Below, piece by piece: positions 28,181 through 37,176 of a stretch of 57,904 nucleotides of DNA. The stretch comes from a virus. The notes beneath the pieces are model-generated. The model did not search any database, was not told the DNA's origin, and saw nothing but the letters and a program-made list of their open reading frames with translations. The position numbers and the translations under genes are program-made. Position 1 is the stretch's first letter. Each line of letters begins with the position of its first letter. The DNA lies in the IMG/VR virus record IMGVR_UViG_3300030012_002820, positions 1 to 57,904 of that record; one strand, 5' to 3'.

Positions 28181-28458
28181 TATGGGTTTGTATCCTCAGT
28201 TACGTTTGGTTTATCAACCATTCTTCTAATTTTTTTATATTTATTATCATCGCTTGTATCTAAAATACTTACACTTAATAAAGAAACCATATCAGACGGA
28301 ACACTATATTCATTAACTCCTTTTATTAATGTTTGCTTTTCAACTTTTGTAGAAATGTCGGTTGTAGATTGTATTTTAGTTATAGCATCTTTTATAAAAG
28401 CAATAGCAAGATTAGTATCTCTTACATTAGCTCTCTCCATTAATTCTAATATTGTCAT
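28180..28458 (-). CDS. Head-tail adaptor-like protein, 92 aa
   Basis: Short helical N terminus (NLAIAFIKDAITKIQSTTD), then NEYSVPSDMVSLLSVSILD, the Y-x-x-P-x-D-M pattern usual in gp6/gp4-type head completion proteins. It overlaps both neighbours by 1-4 nt. A connector role is inferred. Confidence 0.55.
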   Translation of the reverse strand: MTILELMERANVRDTNLAIAFIKDAITKIQSTTDISTKVEKQTLIKGVNEYSVPSDMVSLLSVSILDTSDDNKYKKIRRMVDKPNVTEDTNP

Positions 28459-30056
28459 GAAGTAGCTCCTTGCTCTTTTCTTTGACTAGCTTGTTGCTGT
28501 TCAGGAGCAGTTATTGCACCTGTTATAGCACTTAATTCATTTACTGACCTTTGATAAAAAGCACCGCTAGTTTGCAACGATTGTTGACTTTTTTGTGTAT
28601 AGGCACTAGCTGCTTGCATATTAATATTTTGTTGCTGTATTTCTTTTTCAAGAATTTTACTTTCTTTAGCTAATTCTGCTGAATATATTTGCAACTCAGT
28701 AGAAACACTTTGAACTTCTTTAGCTAAAGCCGCTTGATACCTTGCTAGTCCTGTTTCAATTCTTGTTTTTTCCTTACCTAATTCAGTTTGATATTTAGAT
28801 GTATCAACATTTGATTTAGCACTTTCTTCAGCTACTTCTGCTTGATACTTAGCTAAATTAGATTGAAATGTTTTAATTTTTTTGTCAACTTCAGATTGTA
28901 GTTTAGATAATTGAGAGCTTATCCTAGCTGACTCTTTTTGTACTTTAGATTGATAATTATTTACATCATTTTGATATTTACTAAGACTTTGATTTGCTTT
29001 TGCTATATTTGCTTGTGCTCTATTTATTTCTACATTAGCTACATTTACAAGAGAAGCAACCATTTCAGCATCTTCATCATCTAATAATTCTTGTGCGTTA
29101 TTAGTAGTTACGCTTCCATCAATTAATTCTTGAGCTTTACTTAACCCATCGTTAATAGATGGTAAATCTAAAACTATTTCAGAAATATCATTTGGTGATA
29201 CAAAATCACTAGGTAAAATACTTGATATAGATTCTATACTAGGTAAAGATGTACTCAAGCTAAAAGAAGAAGGCAAAGAAGTAGTAATAGCAAAATCATT
29301 TGGCAATGTTTCAGTAAAACTAAAAGACGGAAGAGAGCTTACTAAGTTAAATGTCAATACTTTAGAAGCTGCTTCATCAATTTGAGCTTTACATAAATCT
29401 CTATAAACTGAAGCTAATCTATAATGGTCTAGAGATGCTGCATAAAATATTATAATATTTTCATATTCTGTAAGAATCCAAGATTCTGTATTCTCATCTA
29501 TTACAGGAGGAGCTGAATAAACTATAACTCCTTTATCACCTGCTTCAGCATCTACACTTGTAGTGCTACTTGCTCCTAACTCTGTATATGATTTAGCAGA
29601 ACTTGTTGCATTATAATCAGGGTCAGGTTTTATATAAATCTTTCCTCCTAATTTGTAATACTTAGGAAACATTTTTGTTGCATTAAGTAAACTATTTTCT
29701 TCATCAAAAATATGAATATTTTTATCAGGAGCTTCAACTGCTATTCTTTTTTTACCATCGTAATATTTTGCTTCATCAGTTTGACCTGCATTAACAGTAG
29801 TTGTTGTTCCTCCATCATATCTATAAACAGCTAAAATTTTATCGTATGCAATAGCAGACCCTTGACCTAAAGATTGACTATTATTAGTATCAGTAGAATC
29901 CCAACCATTAATTTCAGTTTCAGAAGCAATAGTCCATAAAAACTTTTCAGGTAAAGCTGATAGTAAAAACTTTGAACCTGCATTAATATAAGGAACTAAA
30001 TATCTAGACTTGCTATCGTTCCCTGTAATGTTATTTACTTTTTCCCAAATTTTCAT
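28455..30056 (-). CDS. Head-tail adaptor fused to long coiled coil, 533 aa
   Basis: Residues 1-230 read like a head-tail adaptor (LVPYINAGSKFLLSALPEKF; KMFPKYYKLGGKIYIKPDPD; ILTEYENIIIFYAASLDHYR). After a Ser/Leu-rich spacer with LPSSFSLSTSLPS repeats (about 245-290), residues about 335-480 form an almost unbroken Lys/Gln/Ser-rich helix with KYQ-type repeats about 11 residues apart. The end is Gln-rich. A rod-like extension inside the portal channel or around the tail is a reasonable inference. It follows the capsid block after an intergenic hairpin. Confidence 0.6.
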   Translation of the reverse strand: MKIWEKVNNITGNDSKSRYLVPYINAGSKFLLSALPEKFLWTIASETEINGWDSTDTNNSQSLGQGSAIAYDKILAVYRYDGGTTTTVNAGQTDEAKYYDGKKRIAVEAPDKNIHIFDEENSLLNATKMFPKYYKLGGKIYIKPDPDYNATSSAKSYTELGASSTTSVDAEAGDKGVIVYSAPPVIDENTESWILTEYENIIIFYAASLDHYRLASVYRDLCKAQIDEAASKVLTFNLVSSLPSFSFTETLPNDFAITTSLPSSFSLSTSLPSIESISSILPSDFVSPNDISEIVLDLPSINDGLSKAQELIDGSVTTNNAQELLDDEDAEMVASLVNVANVEINRAQANIAKANQSLSKYQNDVNNYQSKVQKESARISSQLSKLQSEVDKKIKTFQSNLAKYQAEVAEESAKSNVDTSKYQTELGKEKTRIETGLARYQAALAKEVQSVSTELQIYSAELAKESKILEKEIQQQNINMQAASAYTQKSQQSLQTSGAFYQRSVNELSAITGAITAPEQQQASQRKEQGATS

Positions 30057-30076
30057 TTATTTCCTTTAATATTTGA

Positions 30077-30095
30077 GGGGGGAATAAATCCCCCC
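30077..30095 (-). terminator. G/C hairpin between head and adaptor genes
   Basis: GGGGGG and CCCCCC enclose seven A/T bases in a 62-nt gap within an otherwise tightly packed operon. On the late transcript the trailing bases are not a clean U-tract, so it may be a partial terminator or RNA-stability element that lowers expression after the capsid genes. Confidence 0.5.
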
Positions 30096-30118
30096 ATCAA
30101 AAATTATCCGTCAATTAA

Positions 30119-30511
30119 TTAGACAGATGCTAATGCGACACTACCAACATTTTCCATAATCGTACCATTTCCTGCGCTATCGAAAAATACCATAATACAT
30201 TCTTTTGGTGCGTTAAGGGTTACTTTGTTATTAGTACCATCAAAGGTACCAGTAGTTAAAGTAACTGTGTGGGCTGCAGTACCAGAAGCACTAGTGTCTG
30301 TAATTACAACCATTTGTCCTGCGTAATCAGCACCGTGCATCCCAGTAATGTTAATAACAGTAGAAGCGTGATTTAATTCAATCACTCTATATTTACCGCT
30401 ATATTCGCCAACAGCTGCGGTTTCGGTGTATTCTTTTAAAAATACATCTTTATCGCAGGCAATAGCTACTCTATCATCAGCTTTGTTTTGTCCGTACATT
30501 GGATTAGCCAT
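30119..30511 (-). CDS. Head decoration or fibre-like protein, 130 aa
   Basis: Beta-rich with KYRVIELNHASTVINITGMH and AHTVTLTTGTFDGTNNKVTL, no charged catalytic cluster. A small beta protein encoded directly after the major capsid gene is usually a capsid decoration or stabilising protein. The family is not recognised. Confidence 0.55.
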   Translation of the reverse strand: MANPMYGQNKADDRVAIACDKDVFLKEYTETAAVGEYSGKYRVIELNHASTVINITGMHGADYAGQMVVITDTSASGTAAHTVTLTTGTFDGTNNKVTLNAPKECIMVFFDSAGNGTIMENVGSVALASV

Positions 30512-30525
30512 TATTCATCACTCCT

Positions 30526-32004
30526 TTACACTGTCCAGACAGCATGGGCTTCAGGCATATGAATCTCTAACCCTGCTTCTGTTTGGATTAAGTCGACTCT
30601 ACGGTCAACACCACTGTTCTCAAGAGTTTGTACACCAACGTAGATTGATGTATCACGATTTTGTCCATTACCAACAAGAGGTCTATAAGAACAATATCTC
30701 ATGTTCACACCAAGTAGACCTACGTTAGTTCCGTCAAGGTGAATATTACGAGCAACATTCATATCTCCATAAGGAGTAGAAATTGTAGTAATATCAACAC
30801 CAAATGCTTTTTTCTTGCCAATCATTGACATATCAGCACGAGCTAATGAGTTTCCACCACCAGTTGCATTTTGAGTTGCACCATCAACGTAAGGCTGAAC
30901 TTGACCAAGATTGTTAGCAAAGTAACCACTTAGCTTATGTAACCAGTTGTAAACAGCTGTGCTACAGAAGAATACAGTTGCGTTTGCATTATTATAACGA
31001 GGGTCTAAGAAAGCACTCATGTCATCAAGAAAATCATCTTGAGCTTTAGTTGTAGTATCTAAACTAAACAAGTTACCAAAACCTGTAATGTAGTTTATAA
31101 CACCATCAGTATACCAAGCATCATCTGCAGTTGAAGCAGTACCATTAAATAATAATGATTGCTCAATATCAAATTTATGCTCAATTAACTTTTCTTTCCA
31201 TACTCTTGCCCATTCACTAGAATCATACTTAAGAACTGTTGCTCTTGCAGTATTATCCATAGCACAAGCAGTTTTCCAAATCTGAGTATTTCCAAACCCA
31301 GTTTTGAAAGGTTGGTCTTTCCATGTTTCAGGATAACCACTACCTTGCTCGTGAGCAGTACCAATTACGTATGAGCGTTTAGAAGCTAAAGACTCTTGAG
31401 ATTGATTACCTTTTCCTGAGTCTACGCTATGCTTATAAGTAATATGTAAAGTAGAAGGAGTTCTAATTACTTTACCTGTTAAGGTTACCATATTAGCAAC
31501 AGCTGCATCTGCTACTGCGTCTACTCTAAATACATAATAATCAGTAGCTTGAGCTGCGCCAATTGCACTTGCACCTGTTGGTATTTTAACTAATTGACCA
31601 GGCATAAAAAATGCAGGTTTTGTGTCAGCAGCACCAATAGTGATTGCTGTTTGTCCATATACTGAACCTTCGTTACCTGCAGATTTATAATCACCTGCCA
31701 TTGTTACTTTTGTTGTATCTGCTGTCATTGCACCATTTTGTGCGGGAGCAGTACCATCAGAACTTCCACCATATGTATAAGCATAACGCTTATGGAAGGA
31801 AGGTCTTCTCTCAGTAAATTTGAACTGAGGGTCATCTGTTGGCTTCTTAGAAAGTTTTGAAACTAAACGGAAGAAAGGGTCTTGTGCTATTGCAAGTTCA
31901 GACACCCTACTTCCGAAGTTATATTTCCGTCTAAGGTCACCAGTCGAAAGACTGCTATTATCGTCAGCAACACCTAAGTTGCCAAGTTTAAATAAATCAG
32001 ACAT
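30526..32004 (-). CDS. Major capsid protein, 492 aa
   Basis: Position (after scaffold, before decoration), length and composition support the main HK97-fold capsid subunit. It contains GSRVSELAIAQDPFFRLVSK near the N terminus, KKPTDDPQFKFTERRPS, and a C-terminal part with ARNIHLDGTNVGLLGVNMRY and EIHMPEAHAVWTV. Its base composition is slightly richer in GC than its neighbours, consistent with high expression. No cleavage peptide is obvious. Confidence 0.75.
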   Translation of the reverse strand: MSDLFKLGNLGVADDNSSLSTGDLRRKYNFGSRVSELAIAQDPFFRLVSKLSKKPTDDPQFKFTERRPSFHKRYAYTYGGSSDGTAPAQNGAMTADTTKVTMAGDYKSAGNEGSVYGQTAITIGAADTKPAFFMPGQLVKIPTGASAIGAAQATDYYVFRVDAVADAAVANMVTLTGKVIRTPSTLHITYKHSVDSGKGNQSQESLASKRSYVIGTAHEQGSGYPETWKDQPFKTGFGNTQIWKTACAMDNTARATVLKYDSSEWARVWKEKLIEHKFDIEQSLLFNGTASTADDAWYTDGVINYITGFGNLFSLDTTTKAQDDFLDDMSAFLDPRYNNANATVFFCSTAVYNWLHKLSGYFANNLGQVQPYVDGATQNATGGGNSLARADMSMIGKKKAFGVDITTISTPYGDMNVARNIHLDGTNVGLLGVNMRYCSYRPLVGNGQNRDTSIYVGVQTLENSGVDRRVDLIQTEAGLEIHMPEAHAVWTV

Positions 32005-32067
32005 TTGACTTATCTCCTATTCTATTTAGGGTTGAGCAAATGGCTAATAATTTATTTTATTTAGTTA

Positions 32068-32931
32068 TTAACCAAATGCGTTATCTAGTTGTTTGTCAAT
32101 CCCTAAAATAGCGTCAAAAATTTGTCCTTCTTCAGATTGTTCGACCTTTGCAGAACCTTGAGTAGCTAAAGACTTTGGCTTAGATTGGGTATTCCTAACC
32201 TGATTCAAAGCTTTATTACTAGCAGTTCTAGCTATGTTGTCTTCTCTTTGACCTCTGTTTTTCAAATAGTATATATCATCTAATGATAACTTTTGGTTAT
32301 CAGCAAATTGTCTAAACTCATTCCATTCAGAATCGCTCATATTATGCTTTTGACGAAAATCGCTAATGTTTCTTTCAAGATTAAACTCTTGTTTTTGTTT
32401 AGCAAGTTCATTACTTAGCCTTCTCTGAACAACGCCATCAATAGTAGCGTTTAGCACTTTTGCAGAATCACTATTTGGATTTGCTATTGCATCATCAGGG
32501 TCAAAAATAAAATCTTCTCCAAGTTTCATTTTATCAACCATACTTTCAGGGGCTTGACCACCACCCTCAAAATAGCCTTTCACATGAGAAACTAAATTGG
32601 GGTCTTTACGCATTTCGTCAAGTATTGGCATATAAGGTTCAAGTTCTTGTAAGCGTTGGTTAAGACGTTTACCTTCTGAACTAGAATCTGCATACCTCTT
32701 TTTAAGAGTCTCAACATCCTCTGTCTGAGCTTCATTTGTTTCTATTGGTTCTTCCATGTTATTGGTTTGACCTGAATTAAGTGAAGTTTCATTTGCATTG
32801 GCATCATCAACAATTCCTCCATTGACAGATTGCTCTAAATCAGCAAAAAAATCATTGTTGTCGTCAGAAATAAAACTTTCGGGGGCAGAATTATTATCAA
32901 CTTCTGCGTTGCCTACTTGTGTTTCTTCCAT
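32068..32931 (-). CDS. Capsid scaffold protein, 287 aa
   Basis: Acidic and Asn/Glu-rich N-terminal half (residues 1-75), then helical segments with KKRYADSSSEGKRLNQRLQE, ELEPYMPILDEMRKDPNLV and a C-terminal basic/helical part. This composition, immediately upstream of the capsid gene and downstream of portal, is characteristic of phage scaffolds. No protease motif is visible. Confidence 0.7.
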   Translation of the reverse strand: MEETQVGNAEVDNNSAPESFISDDNNDFFADLEQSVNGGIVDDANANETSLNSGQTNNMEEPIETNEAQTEDVETLKKRYADSSSEGKRLNQRLQELEPYMPILDEMRKDPNLVSHVKGYFEGGGQAPESMVDKMKLGEDFIFDPDDAIANPNSDSAKVLNATIDGVVQRRLSNELAKQKQEFNLERNISDFRQKHNMSDSEWNEFRQFADNQKLSLDDIYYLKNRGQREDNIARTASNKALNQVRNTQSKPKSLATQGSAKVEQSEEGQIFDAILGIDKQLDNAFG

Positions 32932-32961
32932 TATTATTTAGCCTTTTTTTAGTTATGTAAT

Positions 32962-35172
32962 TTATTTATCTTGCTTTTTCTCTTGCAAGTTGTTTTTTAT
33001 TTCATCATTTAGGATTTTTCTATAATATTTTTGTTGTGCTTCTGTTTCTAAAACGTCTTTTTTGTTTTCCATAGAGCCAACATCAATATTATGTCGAATA
33101 CCTGCCTGAATCAATTGTCTTGATAGAGTTTCAACCGTTCCTTCTCTATCTTTTAATTGTTCTTCAAGTTGTTGTACTTGAGATTGCAATTGAGAATACA
33201 TAGACTTTCTTTCTATAATATTCTCTTTACCTCTTACATCTGTTTCTGCTAGCATTGCTATATCATCAATTAATCCTGCTTGATACCATCTAAAATACTC
33301 TTCAAGCAAAGCCCATCTATTAACAGGCATTGATGCACCTGCTACGATTCGTATATCAAATCTAGCACTAGCATAATCAGACCACTTGTTTATTTCTTCC
33401 CCATAATCATTATAAATAGGAATATTAATTCTTGTTTCTTTTTCAGAATAGCCACCACCTGCGTTAGGCTCAACAATTCTAAATACTTTATCAATTTGAT
33501 AGTGAGATTGAGCTAAATCTTTAAATACAGTTCCAACGTGCTCTAAACAAGGCTCTAAAACACTATTCATCCAAGCTTTAATTCTTCTTGTACCAAATTC
33601 ATCGTTAGCAAGTAACCCTCTATAAGTATCTGCTTGTTGTTGGGTAAAACCCATCATAGCACTTGGTATACCTGCTATATATTCCATATCAGCTTTACCT
33701 TCTTGGGTAATTGTATAAAAAGCATTGTTAATAGCTGCAGGTAAAATAGGTGTAGGAGGATTAAATCCTTGTCTATATTTTAACAAAGCTCCAGGGGCAG
33801 AAGAATATTGTTCCCATTCATTCTCAGGAACAGAACCTTCTTCATACATCCATCTAAGATTAGAAGATAGGTTTGCATTGTGAACCATGACTTGATGAGC
33901 TTTATTAATTTCTTGTTGCTTACCTATCATTGGAGATACTGCAGACATTGGAAATGGCGTACCTGTATATAAATAAGGAACAGGAACTATTGGATATTGA
34001 GATATAGGTAAAATATATTCATATAAAGTAACATCAGAACCTAGAGTACAAGTTAATTTAATTCTAGTTTCAAAATATTCAGTTGCTTGAACAATAGTTG
34101 ATGCAACGTCTTCATCTTCTATTAGAATATCGTATTCTTCTTTACTGATTACTTTTTCTTCAACCCTATTAAGCTCTTCTTGTAGTGAATAATTTATTTC
34201 AGCAGTTTTTTGATTTATAGATTTTTCTAAATTAGTTTCTGCTTTTTGTATTTCAAGGTTTGCTCTCTCTTCAATAATTTCACCTGCTTCAAAAGCTTTT
34301 TGTATCTGAAGTATTTGTTCTTTAGTAGACACAGCTATTTCTGCTTTAAAATCTTCTAATTTTTGGTCTGATATAGCTTTTACATTGTCAATATCTTCTT
34401 TAGTTGGAAACATCCTCACAACAAGATTAACATAAGGAACTCTTACTTTTTCATAACATTCATGATATGATAGTAAATCATCTTTATCACCATCAGGGTT
34501 TACACTTGTAATAACATCTTCAGGTATAATTGCATCAGAAGTTCCTCTATCTGCTTGTGAGTACGCATCTTCACTTCCTTGCTCTGTAGCTCTATTAACT
34601 TTCCTAGAATATTCAGGAAACATATTTTTAAGTTGCTGTCGTGCTAATACTTTTCTTACAATAATAAAAGAAGCATCTCTCATTAAAAAATCACGACTCA
34701 TTGGGTCAGGATAAACATCATAAGGGTCTATTTTTTTAAATACTACATCTCCTTTACCATTATCTAGGTCTTGGTCGATGTCCATAAAGAAATATCCACA
34801 TCCTTTTGTAAGAGTATCAAGTATAACATTGCCATAAACAGATTTTCCATTAGATAACGACCAACAATATTCAGATATGTCGCTATGAACTTGAGCAATA
34901 TTTGCATCACTACCCTCAACAGCTACAGCTTTCCATTTTGGATTATTAGCTGTTACAAAATACTTCATTGTTTCAATAATAGGTGTAATCCTATTAATTT
35001 GGAATGTTGGCATCCCTGATTCTCTTAATGTATCTTGTTCTTCCTCAGTAAGTTGTTCATTAAGATAAAAATCATATCCTTTTTGACTATCAGATTGCCA
35101 TTTTGTGCGTTCTTCACAATCGGCAGTGTTAAACATCTGATAAATACGTTCAGCTTTATTTACTCTAGCCAC
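32962..35172 (-). CDS. Portal protein, P22-like, 736 aa
   Basis: Dodecameric DNA gate at one capsid vertex. The start MARVNKAERIYQMFNTAD, then FQINRITPIIETMKYFVTAN, FKKIDPYDVYPDPMSRDF and GIPSAMMGFTQQQADTYRGL are typical of P22/podovirus-type portals. Residues about 260-345 add a Glu/Lys-rich coiled coil, and the C-terminal 70 residues (QLQSQVQQLEEQLKD) may form a barrel or rod. The start codon is GTG at 35170-35172, directly after the stop of a 53-residue basic protein. Confidence 0.85.
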   Translation of the reverse strand: MARVNKAERIYQMFNTADCEERTKWQSDSQKGYDFYLNEQLTEEEQDTLRESGMPTFQINRITPIIETMKYFVTANNPKWKAVAVEGSDANIAQVHSDISEYCWSLSNGKSVYGNVILDTLTKGCGYFFMDIDQDLDNGKGDVVFKKIDPYDVYPDPMSRDFLMRDASFIIVRKVLARQQLKNMFPEYSRKVNRATEQGSEDAYSQADRGTSDAIIPEDVITSVNPDGDKDDLLSYHECYEKVRVPYVNLVVRMFPTKEDIDNVKAISDQKLEDFKAEIAVSTKEQILQIQKAFEAGEIIEERANLEIQKAETNLEKSINQKTAEINYSLQEELNRVEEKVISKEEYDILIEDEDVASTIVQATEYFETRIKLTCTLGSDVTLYEYILPISQYPIVPVPYLYTGTPFPMSAVSPMIGKQQEINKAHQVMVHNANLSSNLRWMYEEGSVPENEWEQYSSAPGALLKYRQGFNPPTPILPAAINNAFYTITQEGKADMEYIAGIPSAMMGFTQQQADTYRGLLANDEFGTRRIKAWMNSVLEPCLEHVGTVFKDLAQSHYQIDKVFRIVEPNAGGGYSEKETRINIPIYNDYGEEINKWSDYASARFDIRIVAGASMPVNRWALLEEYFRWYQAGLIDDIAMLAETDVRGKENIIERKSMYSQLQSQVQQLEEQLKDREGTVETLSRQLIQAGIRHNIDVGSMENKKDVLETEAQQKYYRKILNDEIKNNLQEKKQDK

Positions 35173-35334
35173 TTATCGCATCTTCCTTTTTGCTTTATCT
35201 TGTTTTTGTGCATTTTTAGTATTTTGCCAACCACGTTTCATAGCATTATAGGCTTTATCACTAATAGTGCTTTTAGATTTGCTTCTACTTATACCTAATC
35301 TTTTTCTTCGATTAATATTTTCGACTAAACTCAC
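35173..35334 (-). CDS. Very basic small protein, 53 aa, GTG start
   Basis: Reads VSLVENINRRKRLGISRSKS and ends in QKQDKAKRKMR, with about one third Lys/Arg. Its GTG overlaps the TGA of the 34-residue gene (GTGA), and its stop abuts the portal start, so all three are coupled. Such size and charge suggest nucleic-acid binding or a capsid-packaged cement role; no family is known to me. Confidence 0.55.
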   Translation of the reverse strand: MSLVENINRRKRLGISRSKSKSTISDKAYNAMKRGWQNTKNAQKQDKAKRKMR

Positions 35335-35435
35335 TTTTTACCTTTTTTTCTTTTAGGTCTAGGTTTAGGCATTGATTTTTTCTTTTTTTTAGGTCTACCG
35401 ACTTGACTTCCATAAGTTCCTTTTCCACTTGGCAT
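35331..35435 (-). CDS. Tiny Lys-rich protein, 34 aa
   Basis: MPSGKGTYGSQVGRPKKK followed by more Lys/Pro/Arg. A strong AAAGGAG site precedes the ATG. Short proteins opening MPSGKGTYG recur between terminase and portal genes in many phages (general knowledge). The role is unknown, perhaps DNA or capsid association. Confidence 0.6.
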   Translation of the reverse strand: MPSGKGTYGSQVGRPKKKKKSMPKPRPKRKKGKK

Positions 35436-35446
35436 TTTAACTCCTT

Positions 35447-37015
35447 TTATGATGTAATCCAGCTTTTAGCTTTCTTTTTAGGTGTATACCACTCTCTTGT
35501 CTTCTTTTCCTGCTTCATATTTGGAGGAAAAGCGTGTAAAAGTGCGTAAAATAATGTCTCTATTGTATCATCATGAGCCATTCTTGCACCGAATGTAACA
35601 ATTTCGTGCTCTAAATCAAACATATTTTCCCGTAAATGTATATTTCCTGTACTAAAACGACCTGAAAGACCCGAATATATCTTATTTCTCTTCTCTCTGC
35701 CCCCAGGTTTTTCAGAAATAACGCTAACATCAAACTTATTTTCTATCCTACGTCTTTCATTTAGCGATTGAAATACTGACCTATTCATAGCTACATCCTC
35801 TACAGTAGAAGATATGCAATGATATTTTTCATGCATTTCCATAATATAGTCAACAACACCTTTTTTCCCTACAATATTGTCTTTAGAATCACGACCTGCT
35901 AAAGTAGGTATTGAACGATGTCTCTCATATTCTAATACATATACTTCATTTTCAGGAGTTATTGCAACAGCCATAATAACTGAAAAATCAGAAGTCTTAG
36001 TATTAATATCAGTTGCAGGGTCGCAACCAATAAAGGTATTAACGGGTATTTTTTCCCCATCAATAACAATAAAGTTAATACCCTCTTCATGTAAATAGTA
36101 CCCTTTCCAATATTTTATATATTGTCTTCCCCATACTGCTTCGTCTTCGTTTTGTACCTCAAGTTCATATTCTTGGTAATAGCCATTCATTCTACCTGCT
36201 TCTTCATACTCTTTTTTCATTAAGTCAAGTCTTTTTCTAGGAAAATAAGAGTTCCAAAGCACCCCACCATCCATTTCAGGTTGTGTAGACTTATAACTTA
36301 TAACATCCCAAGTATAATCACTTTTATTATCAGCCTTTGCATATCCATCTAGTATGTTTTGACACAAACTATCAAAATGTACAGGTGTTCCTGCAAATAT
36401 CAATCTACCTGTATGTAAATCAAGCGCAGGTTTTACACCATTATATACAATGTTTTTAATCTTTTCTCTTGCATCGTGCGTAACTGTATTGCTTTCACTT
36501 TCTGTATCGTCAAGTGCAACTATATCATATCTTTTACCTAGATAATTTTCACCTCTTACACTAGATAAATTAGAACGACTTATTAATTTAGCACCTGTGC
36601 TAGTTACAATATCTGTTTCTGTCCATTTATCTCCTACAACACTACCAAAATAATACTTTATCATTTCATTTGATGTAAAGTGTTGTTTAATGTATTGCAA
36701 GTTAAGAATAGACTTGCGATGGTTGTCAGATACCCAAGCCATAAACATTAAATCATCTTTTGGCTTAAATAATATCTTATGCATTAAAAAAGTTTTAAAT
36801 AATTGTGTCTTACCACTACCTCGTGGCAAAATTAATGCCAATGCTTTAGTAGTGCTTTCTAATAATGCATCACCAATTTCATAGTGAAATAATGGTGATT
36901 CTGATTTACCAAAATCTCCAGGAAGGAAAAGTTTTCCAAATGCAATTAAATCAGTTTGTGCTAATTCTAATACTCTTTCGGCTTCATTAACATCCTGACT
37001 ATTAATATTAGCCAT
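35447..37015 (-). CDS. terL: Terminase large subunit, 522 aa
   Basis: ATP-driven DNA packaging motor with nuclease. Walker A is PRGSGKTQ (64-71), Walker B is DIVALDD (164-170) followed by TES, and the C-terminal RNase H-like nuclease starts at TFIGCDPATD (about 333) with further acidic residues in EDVAMNRS and near HDDTIETLFYALL. Length is normal for the family. The gene follows a 53-residue acidic protein with a TAATG overlap and precedes the portal block. Confidence 0.92.
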   Translation of the reverse strand: MANINSQDVNEAERVLELAQTDLIAFGKLFLPGDFGKSESPLFHYEIGDALLESTTKALALILPRGSGKTQLFKTFLMHKILFKPKDDLMFMAWVSDNHRKSILNLQYIKQHFTSNEMIKYYFGSVVGDKWTETDIVTSTGAKLISRSNLSSVRGENYLGKRYDIVALDDTESESNTVTHDAREKIKNIVYNGVKPALDLHTGRLIFAGTPVHFDSLCQNILDGYAKADNKSDYTWDVISYKSTQPEMDGGVLWNSYFPRKRLDLMKKEYEEAGRMNGYYQEYELEVQNEDEAVWGRQYIKYWKGYYLHEEGINFIVIDGEKIPVNTFIGCDPATDINTKTSDFSVIMAVAITPENEVYVLEYERHRSIPTLAGRDSKDNIVGKKGVVDYIMEMHEKYHCISSTVEDVAMNRSVFQSLNERRRIENKFDVSVISEKPGGREKRNKIYSGLSGRFSTGNIHLRENMFDLEHEIVTFGARMAHDDTIETLFYALLHAFPPNMKQEKKTREWYTPKKKAKSWITS

Positions 37016-37176
37016 TACTCATCATTCTCATCATCTTCTTCTTCTATTTCGGCTCGTAATTTATTTCTTTCATTAATAGCTTCTATAGTTTCTTTAGAAA
37101 TCATCTCAGATGATTCTGCTATACGAACATTATCATTTTCATCACCACTATCGTGATATTCTATTACATCTTTCAT
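37015..37176 (-). CDS. Small acidic protein, 53 aa
   Basis: MKDVIEYHDSGDENDNVRIA, then a helix with SKETIEAINERNKLRAEIE and a Glu/Asp-rich end. Both start and stop overlap their neighbours by one base (TAATG), so it is part of the packaging operon. Its strong negative charge and position between the HTH-phosphoesterase and TerL suggest a partner of one of them. No family recognised. Confidence 0.6.
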   Translation of the reverse strand: MKDVIEYHDSGDENDNVRIAESSEMISKETIEAINERNKLRAEIEEEDDENDE

